Below are positions 55,979-64,000 of a stretch of 64,000 nucleotides of DNA, one piece after another (position 1 is the first letter of the stretch; each line of letters begins with the position of its first letter). The stretch lies in assembly GCA_026182355.1 (NCBI GenBank), contig JAPFBL010000084.1, positions 9,717,501 to 9,781,500 of the forward strand. The letters are read 5' to 3'. Made by a program: the position numbers and the translations under genes. The notes under the pieces are model-generated. The model made no database searches. It was not told where the DNA came from and saw only the letters and a program-made list of their open reading frames with translations. This stretch comes from Hermatobates lingyangjiaoensis (Eukaryota > Arthropoda > Insecta > Hemiptera > Hermatobatidae).

Positions 55979-55980
<2 letters not shown>
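55632..55980 (-). repeat. PLE terminus plus leader (GAGGACATC family)
   Basis: Starts AAACTAGAATTTAAAAAAGA at the (TA)n edge, carries a hammerhead-like core, then GGCTGATAACGACT, TGTAGCCAACTTTCGG, an AATAAA-rich leader and GATTGAGGTTAAGCCCAGGA. The last block is shared with 13.74 kb. The frames of 93 and 101 residues here are accidental. Confidence 0.65.
55689..55709 (-). ncRNA. Hammerhead-like motif with weak stem II (GAGGACATC family)
   Basis: Minus strand: CTGAAGA, CGAGGACATC, GAAA, then TATAGTAGTGAG. Both core boxes are canonical but the stem II segment pairs poorly (GA/TC only). Confidence 0.5.

Positions 55981-56012
<32 letters not shown>
55981..56012. repeat. (TA)n microsatellite
   Basis: About 15 TA units abutting the codon block EGLLPTFTYIY of the minus-strand PLE N-terminal fragment. 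Confidence 0.95.
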
Positions 56013-56015
<3 letters not shown>

Positions 56016-56173
56016 AAAGTTGGAAGCAGTCCTTCATTTAAACATATATTGTTAAATAACGCCCCATATTTGGCTTGTATCTGTTTCTTACACAATTTCT
56101 CCAGTTTCCGGAATTCCTTCCTCGTCTCTTCATTAAAACTATAAAGCTTATCACCAATATTGCTAGTCGACAT
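56012..56173 (-). pseudogene. PLE ORF N-terminus, left arm of a palindrome
   Basis: Minus frame from ATG at about 56,173: MSTSNIGDKLYSFNEETR, then KEFRKLEKLCKKQIQAKYG, ALFNNICLNEGLLPTFT, then YIYIY in (TA)n. This is the basic helical N-terminal region of a Penelope-like ORF. The RT is absent. It is the inverted twin of 56,231-56,356. Confidence 0.68.
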
Positions 56174-56351
56174 GTTTCGAATGTACCACATTCATTATTG
56201 TCCTGATGATGAATGTGGTACATTCGAAACATGTCGACTAGCAATATTGGTGATAAGCTTTATAGTTTTAATGAAGAGACGAGGAAGGAATTCCGGAAAC
56301 TGGAGAAATTGTGTAAGAAACAGATACAAGCCAAATATGGGGCGTTATTTA

Positions 56352-56352
<1 letters not shown>
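56052..56352. repeat. Near-perfect palindrome, 144-bp arms, of a PLE 5' end
   Basis: Arms 56,052-56,195 and 56,209-56,352 are near-perfect reverse complements around a 13-bp centre (TATTGTCCTGATG). Both arms encode the same N-terminal peptide running outward from the centre. The left arm extends further into the ORF than the right. Confidence 0.93.
56203..56229 (+). ncRNA. Hammerhead ribozyme motif at the palindrome centre
   Basis: CTGATGA 56,203-56,209, T, 6-bp stem II GAATGT/ACATTC with a GGT loop, GAAA 56,226-56,229, then CATGTC. GTC upstream and GAC downstream can pair as stem I; C-AT-G can form a one-pair stem III. The expected cleavage site after GTC lies at 56,235/56,236. The mirror copy on the minus strand has lost the CTGATGA box. 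Confidence 0.8.

Positions 56353-56356
<4 letters not shown>
56231..56356 (+). pseudogene. PLE ORF N-terminus starting within the ribozyme
   Basis: ATG at 56,231 begins one base after GAAAC of the hammerhead, so the first codons (ATGTCGAC) overlap the predicted cleavage site. The frame reads MSTSNIGDKLYSFNEETR then KEFRKLEKLCKKQIQAKYGA, LFNK, then TA codons. It loses the ICLNEGLLP block that the minus-strand twin keeps, so the TA junction is earlier. Confidence 0.65.

Positions 56357-56391
<35 letters not shown>
56353..56391. repeat. (TA)n microsatellite
   Basis: About 18 TA units joining the palindrome to an AACTAGAATTT-type terminus. Confidence 0.95.
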
Positions 56392-56395
<4 letters not shown>

Positions 56396-56500
56396 GAATT
56401 TTCAAAACAACACATAGAAAAGAAATCACTGAACTCACTACTATATTTCGATGTCCTCGTCGTCAAGAATAGATGTGAATCGCTCCAAAGGCTGATAACG
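56392..56500 (-). repeat. PLE terminus (GAGGACATC family), second copy
   Basis: AACTAGAATTTTCAAAACAA, CACTGAACTCACTACTATAT, TTCGATGTCCTCGTCGTCAA, GAATCGCTCCAAAGGCTGAT match 55,633-55,745 in order and orientation. The hammerhead first box is decayed (TTGACGA in place of CTGAAGA), with GAAA at 56,446-56,449. Confidence 0.75.
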
Positions 56501-56529
56501 ACTCAGCCTTATATATGTATATATATAGT

Positions 56530-57010
56530 TTAAAATCAAAGAAAAGTAACACACAGAGTAAAGAAGCACACTTACAAACTCAAATTTTTGGGCAATCTGT
56601 CTTAAAGAGAGAGGATAGAGGGAGACCAAGCACGTTTTAGACGCAACGGCAAGTAACCGACACGGTAGCCAACGTTGCTAATCGTCATTAATTAATAACA
56701 ATAATAAAGAAAAGAAAAATACATGAATAAAGTAAAATAAAAAAAAAATATATCTGTAATAGTAAATGAATGGTAGAGAATAAATAAACAATAAAGAAAA
56801 GGAAACTATTAAAAAATAAAATATATAACAAACTATTAATAAGCAATAAAAACCAAAATAAATTTAATCATAAAAATATGAAAGAGAAAAATTAAATAAT
56901 AGAAAATAAAAATAAAAAATTACAGAAATAATAGAATTGTTAAAAAAATTATCTTTAAGGTTTAGCTCAGGTTCACTGCGTACCATGAACAACTAGATCT
57001 GTGCCTCTTC
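56530..57010 (-). repeat. PLE terminus plus A/T-rich leader, decayed
   Basis: Minus-strand order CGTGCTTGGTCTCCCTC..., a TTTAAGACAGATTGCCC decayed core, TTTGAGTTTGTAAGTGTGC mirrors 53,480-53,600. It is followed (plus direction) by CGGTAGCCAACGTTGC, a long AATAAA-rich leader and GGTTTAGCTCAGGTTCACTG. Non-coding. Confidence 0.6.
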
Positions 57011-57539
57011 AGGGCTCTAACGGTCACGGTATTGTTATAAGAGATCTGTCGCAGAATCTGCACACTGTAGCACCCATTAAAAAGAAGACCGTGGGAGTTG
57101 GCGTACATGGCAATAGGTAAATTGGAGTGGTTATAACAGATGCTCTATAACAATTCAAACGGAAGCTGAGCATGTTAAGATTAGGTTTTGCAAAGTTCAT
57201 TTAATATTGTTAAACTTTATATTATCACAGAATCAAATATGAATATAAATAAGGTTTATCCAAAAGTTAATTAATATTACAAATTATTTATGTAAAATGT
57301 TGTTAGCAGTGTAATTGAAATATTTCTTTAGATGTAGTTTTTGTTGAACAAATAAAACAAAGTTCTAAATATCTGGCTATTAAAATCGACCATTAATTCA
57401 GGTGTGGACCTATGACCTTTGCTACACAAACCAAAGAAAGGTATTATGAGGTAAGGTTCCAGAAGGATTTCTTAAAATATAAGATTATAAAATCACAACT
57501 AGATAACAAGATGAGATAATTAAAAGAGTGAAGAGTGAG

Positions 57540-57860
57540 TTCTTGGTTAAGGACCTTCTTTTTGTTGTTTTTTAAGCAAAGTTTAGATAACGTGGATAGG
57601 CAGTTAGCATGGAAAAGTAGAAGGCCTAAAGGCATAGAAAAGGCCACTATATTGGATGGGATAATGGAGGTAGGTGAAAGAGGATTAGGAAGAAGATGGA
57701 GGCGGTCAGTTTATTAATGGGGGTGAGAACAATGTGAGGCCCCCCGCCTGGTGGACCACCGACCTAGCCTCCCCCCTCACCTTATCACTATAATTAATAT
57801 CTCCTCCCGACCTCGCGTCTCAATTATCTTCTGGCCCTTCTTCTCTCTAAGAAAAACACT
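57540..57860 (+). other. GC-richer island, possible retroelement 3' end
   Basis: A plus frame at 57,585-57,715 reads RQLAWKSRRPKGIEKATILD then GIMEVGERGLGRRWRRS. This faintly resembles the basic C-terminal tail of some non-LTR retrotransposon RTs. It is followed by AGGCCCCCCGCCTGGTGGAC and a C-rich tail. The resemblance is weak and no RT motif is adjacent. Confidence 0.3.
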
Positions 57861-58332
57861 ACCTTATCCGCACATCTTCCCTTAAAGCATTCCTCTTTTT
57901 ATTCCTGTAATCTTTATTGACTTCTTTATCTTTTGCCAAGCATTTAACCACTTCTTTAAATAGAGAAAATATATTACCTCCAGACCTCTTAACTTGTCTA
58001 CCCTATACGAGCAAGTTTGGAACAGAAATTTCAAGTTCATTACAACTGTTAATACTTTTTTTTCTACCTTACCAGATAAATTACTTTTTATTTACATTGT
58101 CGTAAAATGTAGGATCGTAGACTTTTGCCAAAAAGAAAAGCACGATTATATTACCTTCAAATACTGAATTTACACATTGATAATAATTATGAATATTATA
58201 ATTAATCAAGGAAGAAGAATATACAGCTAAAATGAAGACATTCTAATGTAGTGCAATCACTTATTATGTGGTATTTACTCATTGTACCACATTTACTCAG
58301 TTGTACTACAGACACTCACCCTTAGTTAATGC

Positions 58333-58359
58333 CTGAGGAAGAACACTACGTGTTCGAAA
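58333..58359 (+). ncRNA. Hammerhead ribozyme motif upstream of a PLE
   Basis: CTGAGGA 58,333-58,339, A, 6-bp stem II GAACAC/GTGTTC with a TAC loop, GAAA 58,356-58,359, then CGCGTTG. Core fully canonical. It lies about 75 bp before the readable start of the plus-strand PLE copy 2, where a 5' terminal ribozyme is expected, although the N-terminal part of the ORF is missing between them. Confidence 0.78.
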
Positions 58360-58429
58360 CGCGTTGTTTATACCATTAAATTTTTATATGAGAAGACCAT
58401 TTCATTAACTTTTTACGCTATAATAAAAT

Positions 58430-60010
58430 GAAGACATTGTTAGACGACACACATACTTATGCTATTACAAGAACAGATCCATCGTCAACGTTATTTGCGT
58501 ACTAAAGTAAATAAGGTCGTTAATTAACTTAAAAATAAAAACTGGATAAATATTTGTCAAACAATACTAATGAAATCATATAATGGATTAGCACCGAGGA
58601 TATATGGATTAGTCAAATTACTTAAGAAGAATTTTCCTCTGCGCCCAATTGTTTCATCCATGGGTAGCCCAACTTATGAGACATCAAAATACGTAGAAAA
58701 ATATCTAAGTATATTGTTTTAACTAATGAATTCAATATTAAAAATTCATTAAGATTTAAAGATGGCTAAAAAATGAAGCACAAAGAGAAAATGTAGTCAT
58801 GACTTGTCTAGATGTTCAATCTCTTTTTACTAATATCCAATTGATTTATTTATTTTTTGATTTAATTAATAAGCAATGAGATAAAATTAAACCACATATT
58901 GCCATCACAAAACAGAAATTCTTATCCATTCTAAATCTTATTTCCGAATCCCGATATTTTATATTTAGTGGAGTTATATATTAACAAAAGTTCGGATTAC
59001 CTATGGGATCTCCAATATTACCAGTTCTTGCTAATATAGCAATGGTTGAATTACTGAAGTACTGTAAAAGTGAGTTAAGCACAATAGTGAAATTCTTGAA
59101 ACTCTCTGTCGATGATTTGGTTTTAATTATTAAAAAAAAGAGAAATATATAATGTTTTAAATGTGTTTAATTCATATAATAATAAACTTAAATTTCCATG
59201 TGATAGAAAAAGATGGCATTCTCCCATTCCTGGATATACAAGTTATAAGAGGAAAAAATGGTAATAGTTTAGCCGATTGGTAGACAAAACCTACCAGCAT
59301 TAGAAGAATACTGAATTAATATTCTTCCCATTCTATGAATTAGAAATTAAATTGCGTTAAGAATATGGTGAAAAAAGTTGTAGAAGTAAGTTCATCATGC
59401 TACCTACTTAAGAATAAAAAAGGGTAAAAGAGAGACTACAGAAAAATAATTATCCAGGAAACTTGATTGAACGTTTTTGGTCAAAATATTTAAGGCAACA
59501 ATAAGAGCCATCAATGGCACAAATACTGATTTAGAAATTCAAGATAAGAAGTTTTTTTAAATTTCCATATATTGAAGGATTATTGCAAACAATTAAAAAA
59601 AAAGTCTTCAAAAGACGCTTACCTCAAGTTCATTCGGCTTTTTATAGCAAAAGAAAGAGAAATATCTACTTTCAAATATAAAAGAGAGGATTCCAAAGGA
59701 ATTACAGAGTAATGTTACATATGCAATAAAGTGCAAAGATTTTGACAAAGTTTATCATGGAGAAAAAGTTGTTTTTTGGAGGAAAGGACTTACCAGCACA
59801 CATATTCTCTAAGAAAAAAGAAAATAATGCCACTGCATTAGCAGCACATAGTATTAATGAAGGCCGTAATATTGATGTTAACGAAATAATAATAATAATA
59901 GCCACAGACAGAGATGAATAGAGTAGGAAAACTCTGGAAATGTTATATATTAGAAAGGACCAGTCATCCGTCAATTATAGAAGTGACCTTTTCATTTTAA
60001 ATAGCAATTA
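58430..60010 (+). pseudogene. Penelope-like element, RT to GIY-YIG, decayed (copy 2)
   Basis: Landmarks in order, across several frames: KTLLDDTHTYAITRTDPSS (58,435), APRIYGLVKLLKKNFPLRPI (58,600), VSSMGSPTYETSKY, TCLDVQSLFTN (58,800), KFGLPMGSPILPVLANIAM (58,990), LSVDDLVLI in place of YxDD (59,105), LPFLDIQVIRGKNGN (59,220), TKPTSIRRILN, KFPYIEGL (59,560), KVYHGE (59,750), ALAAHSINEGRNIDVNEI (59,838), KTLEMLYIRKDQSS (59,930). This is the full Penelope-like order RT - linker - GIY-YIG endonuclease. Frameshifts and stops make it non-coding. It is the same family as copy 1 at 12-13.4 kb. Confidence 0.85.
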
Positions 60011-60320
60011 TTCGGCTGTGTTAATTTAAGGATTGTTGATTGTTGCAAAATTGTTTAAGTGACTTTCAGTTCAGTTTCTCGAATTTATTCAAGCTAGAAA
60101 GTTATTACTGAAAATCGCAAAGGGTTTTCCTTTTTTAAAGAAATCTCTTATGTAATACTTAAGTTTTTCTGTTTAAAAATTTTATACTTCTCTAAGTTTG
60201 ACACTAACCTATTGACAAAATTTTTATTGTATTTTATTATTTGTAACTTTTGCGCTTTTTATGTATCTTCGAATTTTGAATGATTATATTACTTCTTATA
60301 TTTCCTCCAATTTTGTAGTT

Positions 60321-60351
60321 CTATGAAAAAGCTTTTAAATAATAACTGAAA
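60321..60351 (+). ncRNA. Variant hammerhead-like motif (TAAAACC family), decayed
   Basis: CTATGAAAAAGCTTTTAAAT then ACTGAAACGTTGGCAATGAG resembles 30,098-30,140, but stem II is broken. It lies after PLE copy 2, where a 3' terminal repeat would be expected. Confidence 0.4.
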
Positions 60352-60473
60352 CGTTGGCAATGAGAATTTAATTTGAACTTGAAAAATTTACCAAATCTTT
60401 TATTCTTCATATCCATTTTTTTTCTTTATTACAAACTCACAATAAATAATAAATATTCTGAAGGATCCCAACG

Positions 60474-60499
60474 TTTCGGTCAGCTTTAACCATCATCAG
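60474..60499 (-). ncRNA. Hammerhead ribozyme motif, 3' end of PLE copy 3
   Basis: Minus strand: CTGATGA, T, stem II GGTTA/TGACC (5 bp with a G-T pair) with an AAGC loop, GAAA, then CGTTGGGATCC. All core bases canonical. Position and strand fit the 3' terminal repeat of the minus-strand element. Confidence 0.75.
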
Positions 60500-60879
60500 A
60501 GAAGGGAGTCTTCAGAGAGTTTTTAACTAGATTATAACTTAACTCAAATACTAATGAAAGCTATCTAAATTGTTGAACATACTAACTGAATTAGAAATGT
60601 TTACATAAATTGAGAGAGAGTTTTACACAGGTTATGACAGGTTCTTGTGTCCATGGATGCTATTAACTAAAAGCACTAACACTTTGAACTTAATCAGGGC
60701 TTGAACTTAACATCTTACGTCCCTACGTGCAGTTTTAATATTCTTGTGAAGCTCGTGGTCTGATTGTTCAGGTTCGGCTTCTCTGTTATGCAGAGTGCTT
60801 CCAAAATTTGTAGTCTTCTCTGGTCATTCTCTTGATAAAGTTCCTACTACAATATTTTGATTTAATTTTTCCCTGGTTA

Positions 60880-61010
60880 GTTTGAGACTATGGCTGCTCT
60901 GAGTGTGGTCTTTCGGGGCACCCGCAGTCAGGTGCATTGTTAATCTCCTGGATAATGTTGTTGCTGTAGAACCAATGTAGGATGATTTACGGAACTCACA
61001 GTTTCCTATG
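60880..61010 (-). pseudogene. GIY-YIG endonuclease remnant of PLE copy 3
   Basis: Minus frame reads CEFRKSSYIGSTATTLSRRL then TMHLTAGAPKDHTQ. YIGST and the arginine a few residues later match the second half of the GIY-YIG motif and its conserved R in Penelope-like endonucleases. The first (GIY) half lies in a damaged stretch with stops. This enzyme normally nicks target DNA for priming. Confidence 0.65.
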
Positions 61011-61263
61011 GTACAATTGTATTAATATACCATATTGGTCTTTTGCAGTAGGGGTTTTTGCTGTAAATTGTTCTTGACTATTAAGTTTGTTGTGCAAAAT
61101 CTTCTATAGTAAATTCTAATCTTCAGTCGGCCTTCAGAATTGATGCACTTTGTATTATTTTTAATAATGTTCTTCAGTATTCTTTAATCAGTTTTGTATT
61201 GATTGGAAAATTGGTTTCTGTAGTAGACCGTTTGTATTCTGTCTTGGCTGGTTGGCTGGTCCT

Positions 61264-61488
61264 TCAGGTATTTGTATCTGGACATATATTTGTGTAAAAG
61301 ATTGTCAAAGTACCATTATTGATTAAAAATTGCTTTATCCTTTCTATGGCAGTATGGAAAAGAAACCAATTTGAAGAAGTTTTGAAAGCTCGGTGTATGA
61401 GTGCTCGTACTGTTCCATCTTTGTATCTATTAGGACATTCAATCCGTGCGTTCAAATAGATTCCACCTTTTGTAGGTTTTGCATAAAC
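61264..61488 (-). pseudogene. PLE copy 3, post-RT linker region
   Basis: After a stop at about 61,490 the frame continues VYAKPTKGGIYLNARIECPN, RYKDGTVRALIHRAFKTSSN. This matches the V-Y-R-KPT-TG-YLN...CP-YK-G-I-ALI-RA block that follows RT in Penelope-like elements. A single base change at the stop (T-stop-V for an expected T-S-V) separates it from the RT frame. Confidence 0.75.
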
Positions 61489-62400
61489 TTATGTTACATA
61501 GTGCTCAATGTTTTCATTAATAGTGACATCCAGGAAGTTGATTGTTTTGTTCGTACAAGGTCCTTTGGTGAACTTGAGGACAGAGGTTGCTTCGAATGTA
61601 CTTCTTATGGTGTCTATGCGTTCTGAATTTGTGGCCACAATAAAACAGTCGTCTACATATCTACAATACATATGTGGCTTGCATAACGATTCTTGTGCAA
61701 GCACTATATTCTCTACATGGCACATATAGAAGTTGGCGAAGGTTACACCTAATGAGGAGCCCATTGCCACTCAATCAATTTGATAATACAAAGTACCATC
61801 TATATGGTTAAACGGATTTTTGGTTGTACAGGCTCGCAACAGATATTCCATTGTGACTCTTTTGAATGGGGGAGGGGATAGGCTGGGGTGATTATAGCTA
61901 GATTCACATATAATTCCAATAGTCTCCTCAACTGGCACATTAGTAAACAAAGATTCCACATCCAGTGAGGCCATTGTTCCTTGAGGTTTAGTGACACGCA
62001 ATATTTCTAAGAATTCATCTGTGGATCTAAGTAGATATTTGGCTGTCAAATATGGAGATATGATGCTATTCAACGTTTTAGCTGTACTGTAGGTGGGTGT
62101 GCAAACCTGAGAAATGATGGGTCTTAAGGGGTTTCCTGCCTTGTGATTTTTCACATTACCATAGATGTAACCTAGGTTGAACTCACCTATTACAGGTTTT
62201 ATAACTTGTTCACCACTGTCATTATTAGCTTCTTTAATTAGTTTGTTTAATTCTATTTTTAATTTTCTAGTTGGATTTTTTGATATTTTTTGAAACTTAC
62301 TACTGTCTTGTAGTATAAGATCAAATTTTTGTTTGCACTTTGATCTGTCCATTATAATGAATTGGTTTGCTTTATCAGCTTTTCCTATGATTATTTCTTT
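61489..62400 (-). pseudogene. Penelope-like reverse transcriptase, one internal stop
   Basis: Minus strand, about 290 codons. Motifs in order: YIYGNVKNHKAGNPLRPIIS (62,160), TPTYSTAKTLNS, TMASLDVESLFTNVPVEETI (61,965), a stop at about 61,771 within QID-stop-VAMGSSLGV (an expected Gly), HMYCRYVDDCFIVATN (61,660) with the catalytic YVDD, LKFTKGPCTNKTINFLDVTI. The domain order and YVDD indicate a formerly active enzyme of the Penelope-like class. Only a nonsense change splits the two halves, so it is relatively young compared with copies 1 and 2. Confidence 0.85.
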
Positions 62401-62543
62401 ATTATTTCTCAGCCGTTTAGCGGCTTTTTTAAGAAGTTAAGTTTAGCAGTCTGACAAGAAAAATACACAGATATGTATATATATATATAATATCAATCAA
62501 TGATCAAACCACAATTAGAAAATGGGAAAACAAGACTAAGATC

Positions 62544-62572
62544 TTTCAACCGTAACAACCGGTTTTCGTCAG
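62544..62572 (-). ncRNA. Hammerhead ribozyme motif (GACCG family)
   Basis: Minus strand: CTGACGA, then AAACCGGTTGTTACGGTT (stem II ACCG/CGGT with the loop beginning G), GAAA, GATCTTAGTC. GACT/AGTC can form stem I. Confidence 0.72.
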
Positions 62573-62603
62573 AGTCAAAAACCCAACTGCTGGGTTTTTG
62601 ACT

Positions 62604-62632
62604 CTGACGAAGACCGCTTGTTACGGTTGAAA
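62604..62632 (+). ncRNA. Hammerhead ribozyme motif (GACCG family)
   Basis: CTGACGA 62,604-62,610, stem II ACCG/CGGT with a CTTGTTA loop, GAAA 62,629-62,632, GATCTTAGTC. Same as 7,241-7,269. Canonical core. Confidence 0.77.
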
Positions 62633-62699
62633 GATCTTAGTCTTGTTTTCCCATTTTCTAATTGTGGTTTGATCATTGATTGTTATTTCACGTGTTCTT

Positions 62700-63200
62700 T
62701 TTATTATATAATATCAAATATTAGTATTTGTAAATATTTTTAGATATTCTAATTGATAAGCAAATATGTGCTCAAACAATTCACTACCTGTTAATTCTGT
62801 CTAAAAGAGTTTGCAATAACAACAAAGGATATAAGGAAAGCTCATTCTGAAGGCTAAATTATCTATCAATGAGTACCTTTAAAGACATACAATTTTTTCT
62901 TCATTCGTTTTATTGTTACAGTAGATATGTCATATTGTACATAGTTGCCACCGTTCCGCATAGCACTTAACTTCTTCTCCTAATGGGAACTGGTTTTAAA
63001 TGATAAATTTTATTTTTTGTTTTATAATATGTGAAATTAAATTCTTAGAAAAACACAAATAATCAATTTAATATTTTGATCTCTATGAAGATAGAGTTTT
63101 AAAATAGTTATGGCTCCAAGAAAGCATCTATTGACCTAATCAAAAGACAATATTGATAGTACTGTCAGAGTTGAAACAGTCGTTGAAATAAAGACAATAC
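62700..63200. other. A+T-rich stretch, no feature seen
   Basis: Nothing recognised between the inverted dimer and repeat family B. Confidence 0.45.
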
Positions 63201-63209
63201 AAATCAGAT

Positions 63210-63302
63210 GAATGGCAATGGACTATACCTGATAGAAGCCATGTGACAATTCACATAAAGCTCAGCTTAGTAGAAGTCAAACCGAAATGGAAAGCATCAA
63301 AC
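63210..63302 (+). repeat. Dispersed repeat family B, copy 2
   Basis: GAAGCCATGTGACAATTCAC, CTCAGCTTAGTAGAAGTCAA and AAGCATCAA correspond in order to 4,680-4,750. Sequence to the end of the window shows no further recognisable feature. Confidence 0.6.
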
Positions 63303-63319
63303 TGGGTTTAATCTAATCA

Positions 63320-64000
63320 GTAAAAGTAGTTCCGGGAAGTTCAGATAACTTGAAGAGGTATAAAGCAGGTATTGTTAAAAAGGAATAGAAATGAAATTAG
63401 GACTAGGATTGATAATCAAGCAAGTTTGGCAACTTAGACAATCTCACACCTTTGGAAATATTAAGATGCTGTGAAGACCTACGAGAAAAAATAATTTTTA
63501 ATATTAGGCAGTTTATAGTTTAATAGAAATGGAAACTCATAGTAAATATGTTGTGCACAAGAAAAAGATGGAGAAAGTAGTAATGAAAAGGTTCTGTCAC
63601 TACGATCCTACCAAACAATAGCTTGTTCTACACATGAGGGGTAATAAAAATATAGCAGCAGACATGTTAGAAAGTTTGAGGAAAAAGGTCTAGCTTTTGT
63701 TTACATATTTATAATTATTTCTGTATTTATAAATTCAGAAAATGTTGTCAGAGTAACGGGAGTATAGAAGAGGAATAAATAGGCAACTTTGCTCCAATTT
63801 TGCCATGATTGAATTTTCAAACGAAGGGACCATGATTATACCCGTCGAAGTCATTTTGGTTTGAAGGTAACAAAAAAACCAAAGAGAAAGTAATTGTATT
63901 TAGGAAAAAAAATGAGCTATGCTAATTAAAAAATTAATGGAAAGAGTGAAGAATGAAGTTCTGTGATCAAAAAAATATTACAGAGCGCCAAACCCTCGAA
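63320..64000. other. A+T-rich end of window, no feature seen
   Basis: No gene, RNA or inverted repeat recognised. Confidence 0.45.

Larger units (their letters stand above)
60440..62460 (-). mobile_element. Penelope-like retroelement, nearly complete body (copy 3)
   Basis: Minus-strand element. In transcription order it has a basic lead (KKAAKRLRNNKEIIIGKADK), RT (about 62,350-61,500), a post-RT linker (about 61,490-61,265), a degraded connector, a GIY-YIG-like piece (about 61,000-60,880) and a 3' terminal hammerhead at 60,474-60,499. The RT is nearly intact. The far 5' end (ORF N-terminus and 5' ribozyme) is not seen beyond 62,460; the element abuts (TA)n and the inverted dimer at 62.5 kb. 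It lies tail to tail with copy 2 but is a clearly different lineage. Confidence 0.82.
62494..62682. repeat. Near-perfect inverted dimer of a PLE terminus (GACCG family)
   Basis: Arms 62,494-62,585 and 62,591-62,682 are near-identical reverse complements with a 5-bp centre (ACTGC) inside ACCCAACTGCTGGGT. A TA run lies at 62,476-62,488. This is the best-preserved of the inverted dimers of this family. Confidence 0.94.

Overview
This is a non-coding-rich, strongly A+T-rich animal nuclear sequence, not a bacterial or viral one. The reasons are GTAAGT/CAG splice signals around a short signal-peptide exon, abundant (TA)n, (GT)n, (TC)n and (TCTA)n microsatellites, a hAT-type and a TA-flanked DNA transposon, tRNA-derived repeats, and above all many remnants of Penelope-like elements (PLEs). 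PLEs carrying hammerhead ribozymes are known from many invertebrates. The phylum cannot be fixed from this window; a mollusc or chelicerate is plausible. Almost no conventional protein gene is present.

Layout. 0.3-0.7 kb: a ribozyme-like PLE terminus between (TA)n tracts. 1.7-2.0 kb: a 124-bp tandem duplication. 2.4-9.6 kb: copies of a long dispersed repeat (family A), fragments of a non-LTR RNase H-like region, and an inverted PLE terminus at 7.2 kb. 10.5-15.6 kb: a dense nest of PLE debris. It holds an ~820-bp palindrome at 10,982-11,800, a smaller palindrome of the same family at 15.3-15.6 kb, a PLE N-terminal piece, a decayed PLE reverse transcriptase split by a GC-rich insertion with a tRNA-like promoter, and a 261-bp TIR element. 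17.05-17.65 kb: a hAT-like element with 8-bp target duplication. 18.4-26.3 kb: featureless A+T-rich DNA apart from family A. 26.3-26.8 kb: PLE palindromes. 27,360-27,438: the best candidate for a real host exon (plus strand, signal peptide, phase-1 donor). 29.8-30.6 and 36.5-37.9 kb: more inverted PLE termini. 34.0-34.8 kb: a 129-bp minisatellite. 35,319-35,409: a second, weaker exon candidate whose phase fits the first. 40.3-41.7 kb: a 75-bp satellite. 53.3-57 kb: a second dense PLE-terminus cluster. 58.3-62.7 kb: two PLE bodies tail to tail, one (minus strand) nearly complete through RT and GIY-YIG.

How it fits together. The recurring theme is PLE termini with hammerhead ribozyme cores (CTGANGA - stem II hairpin - GAAA). 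They occur as inverted dimers or palindromes and are usually joined to (TA)n tracts. At least eight sequence families are present. Several coding pieces of the PLE N-terminus stop at the same codon context (a TNIYI-like end) where the sequence runs into (TA)n. If the two exon candidates are genuine, the window lies mostly in introns of a plus-strand gene for a secreted or membrane protein, and the mobile debris is intronic.
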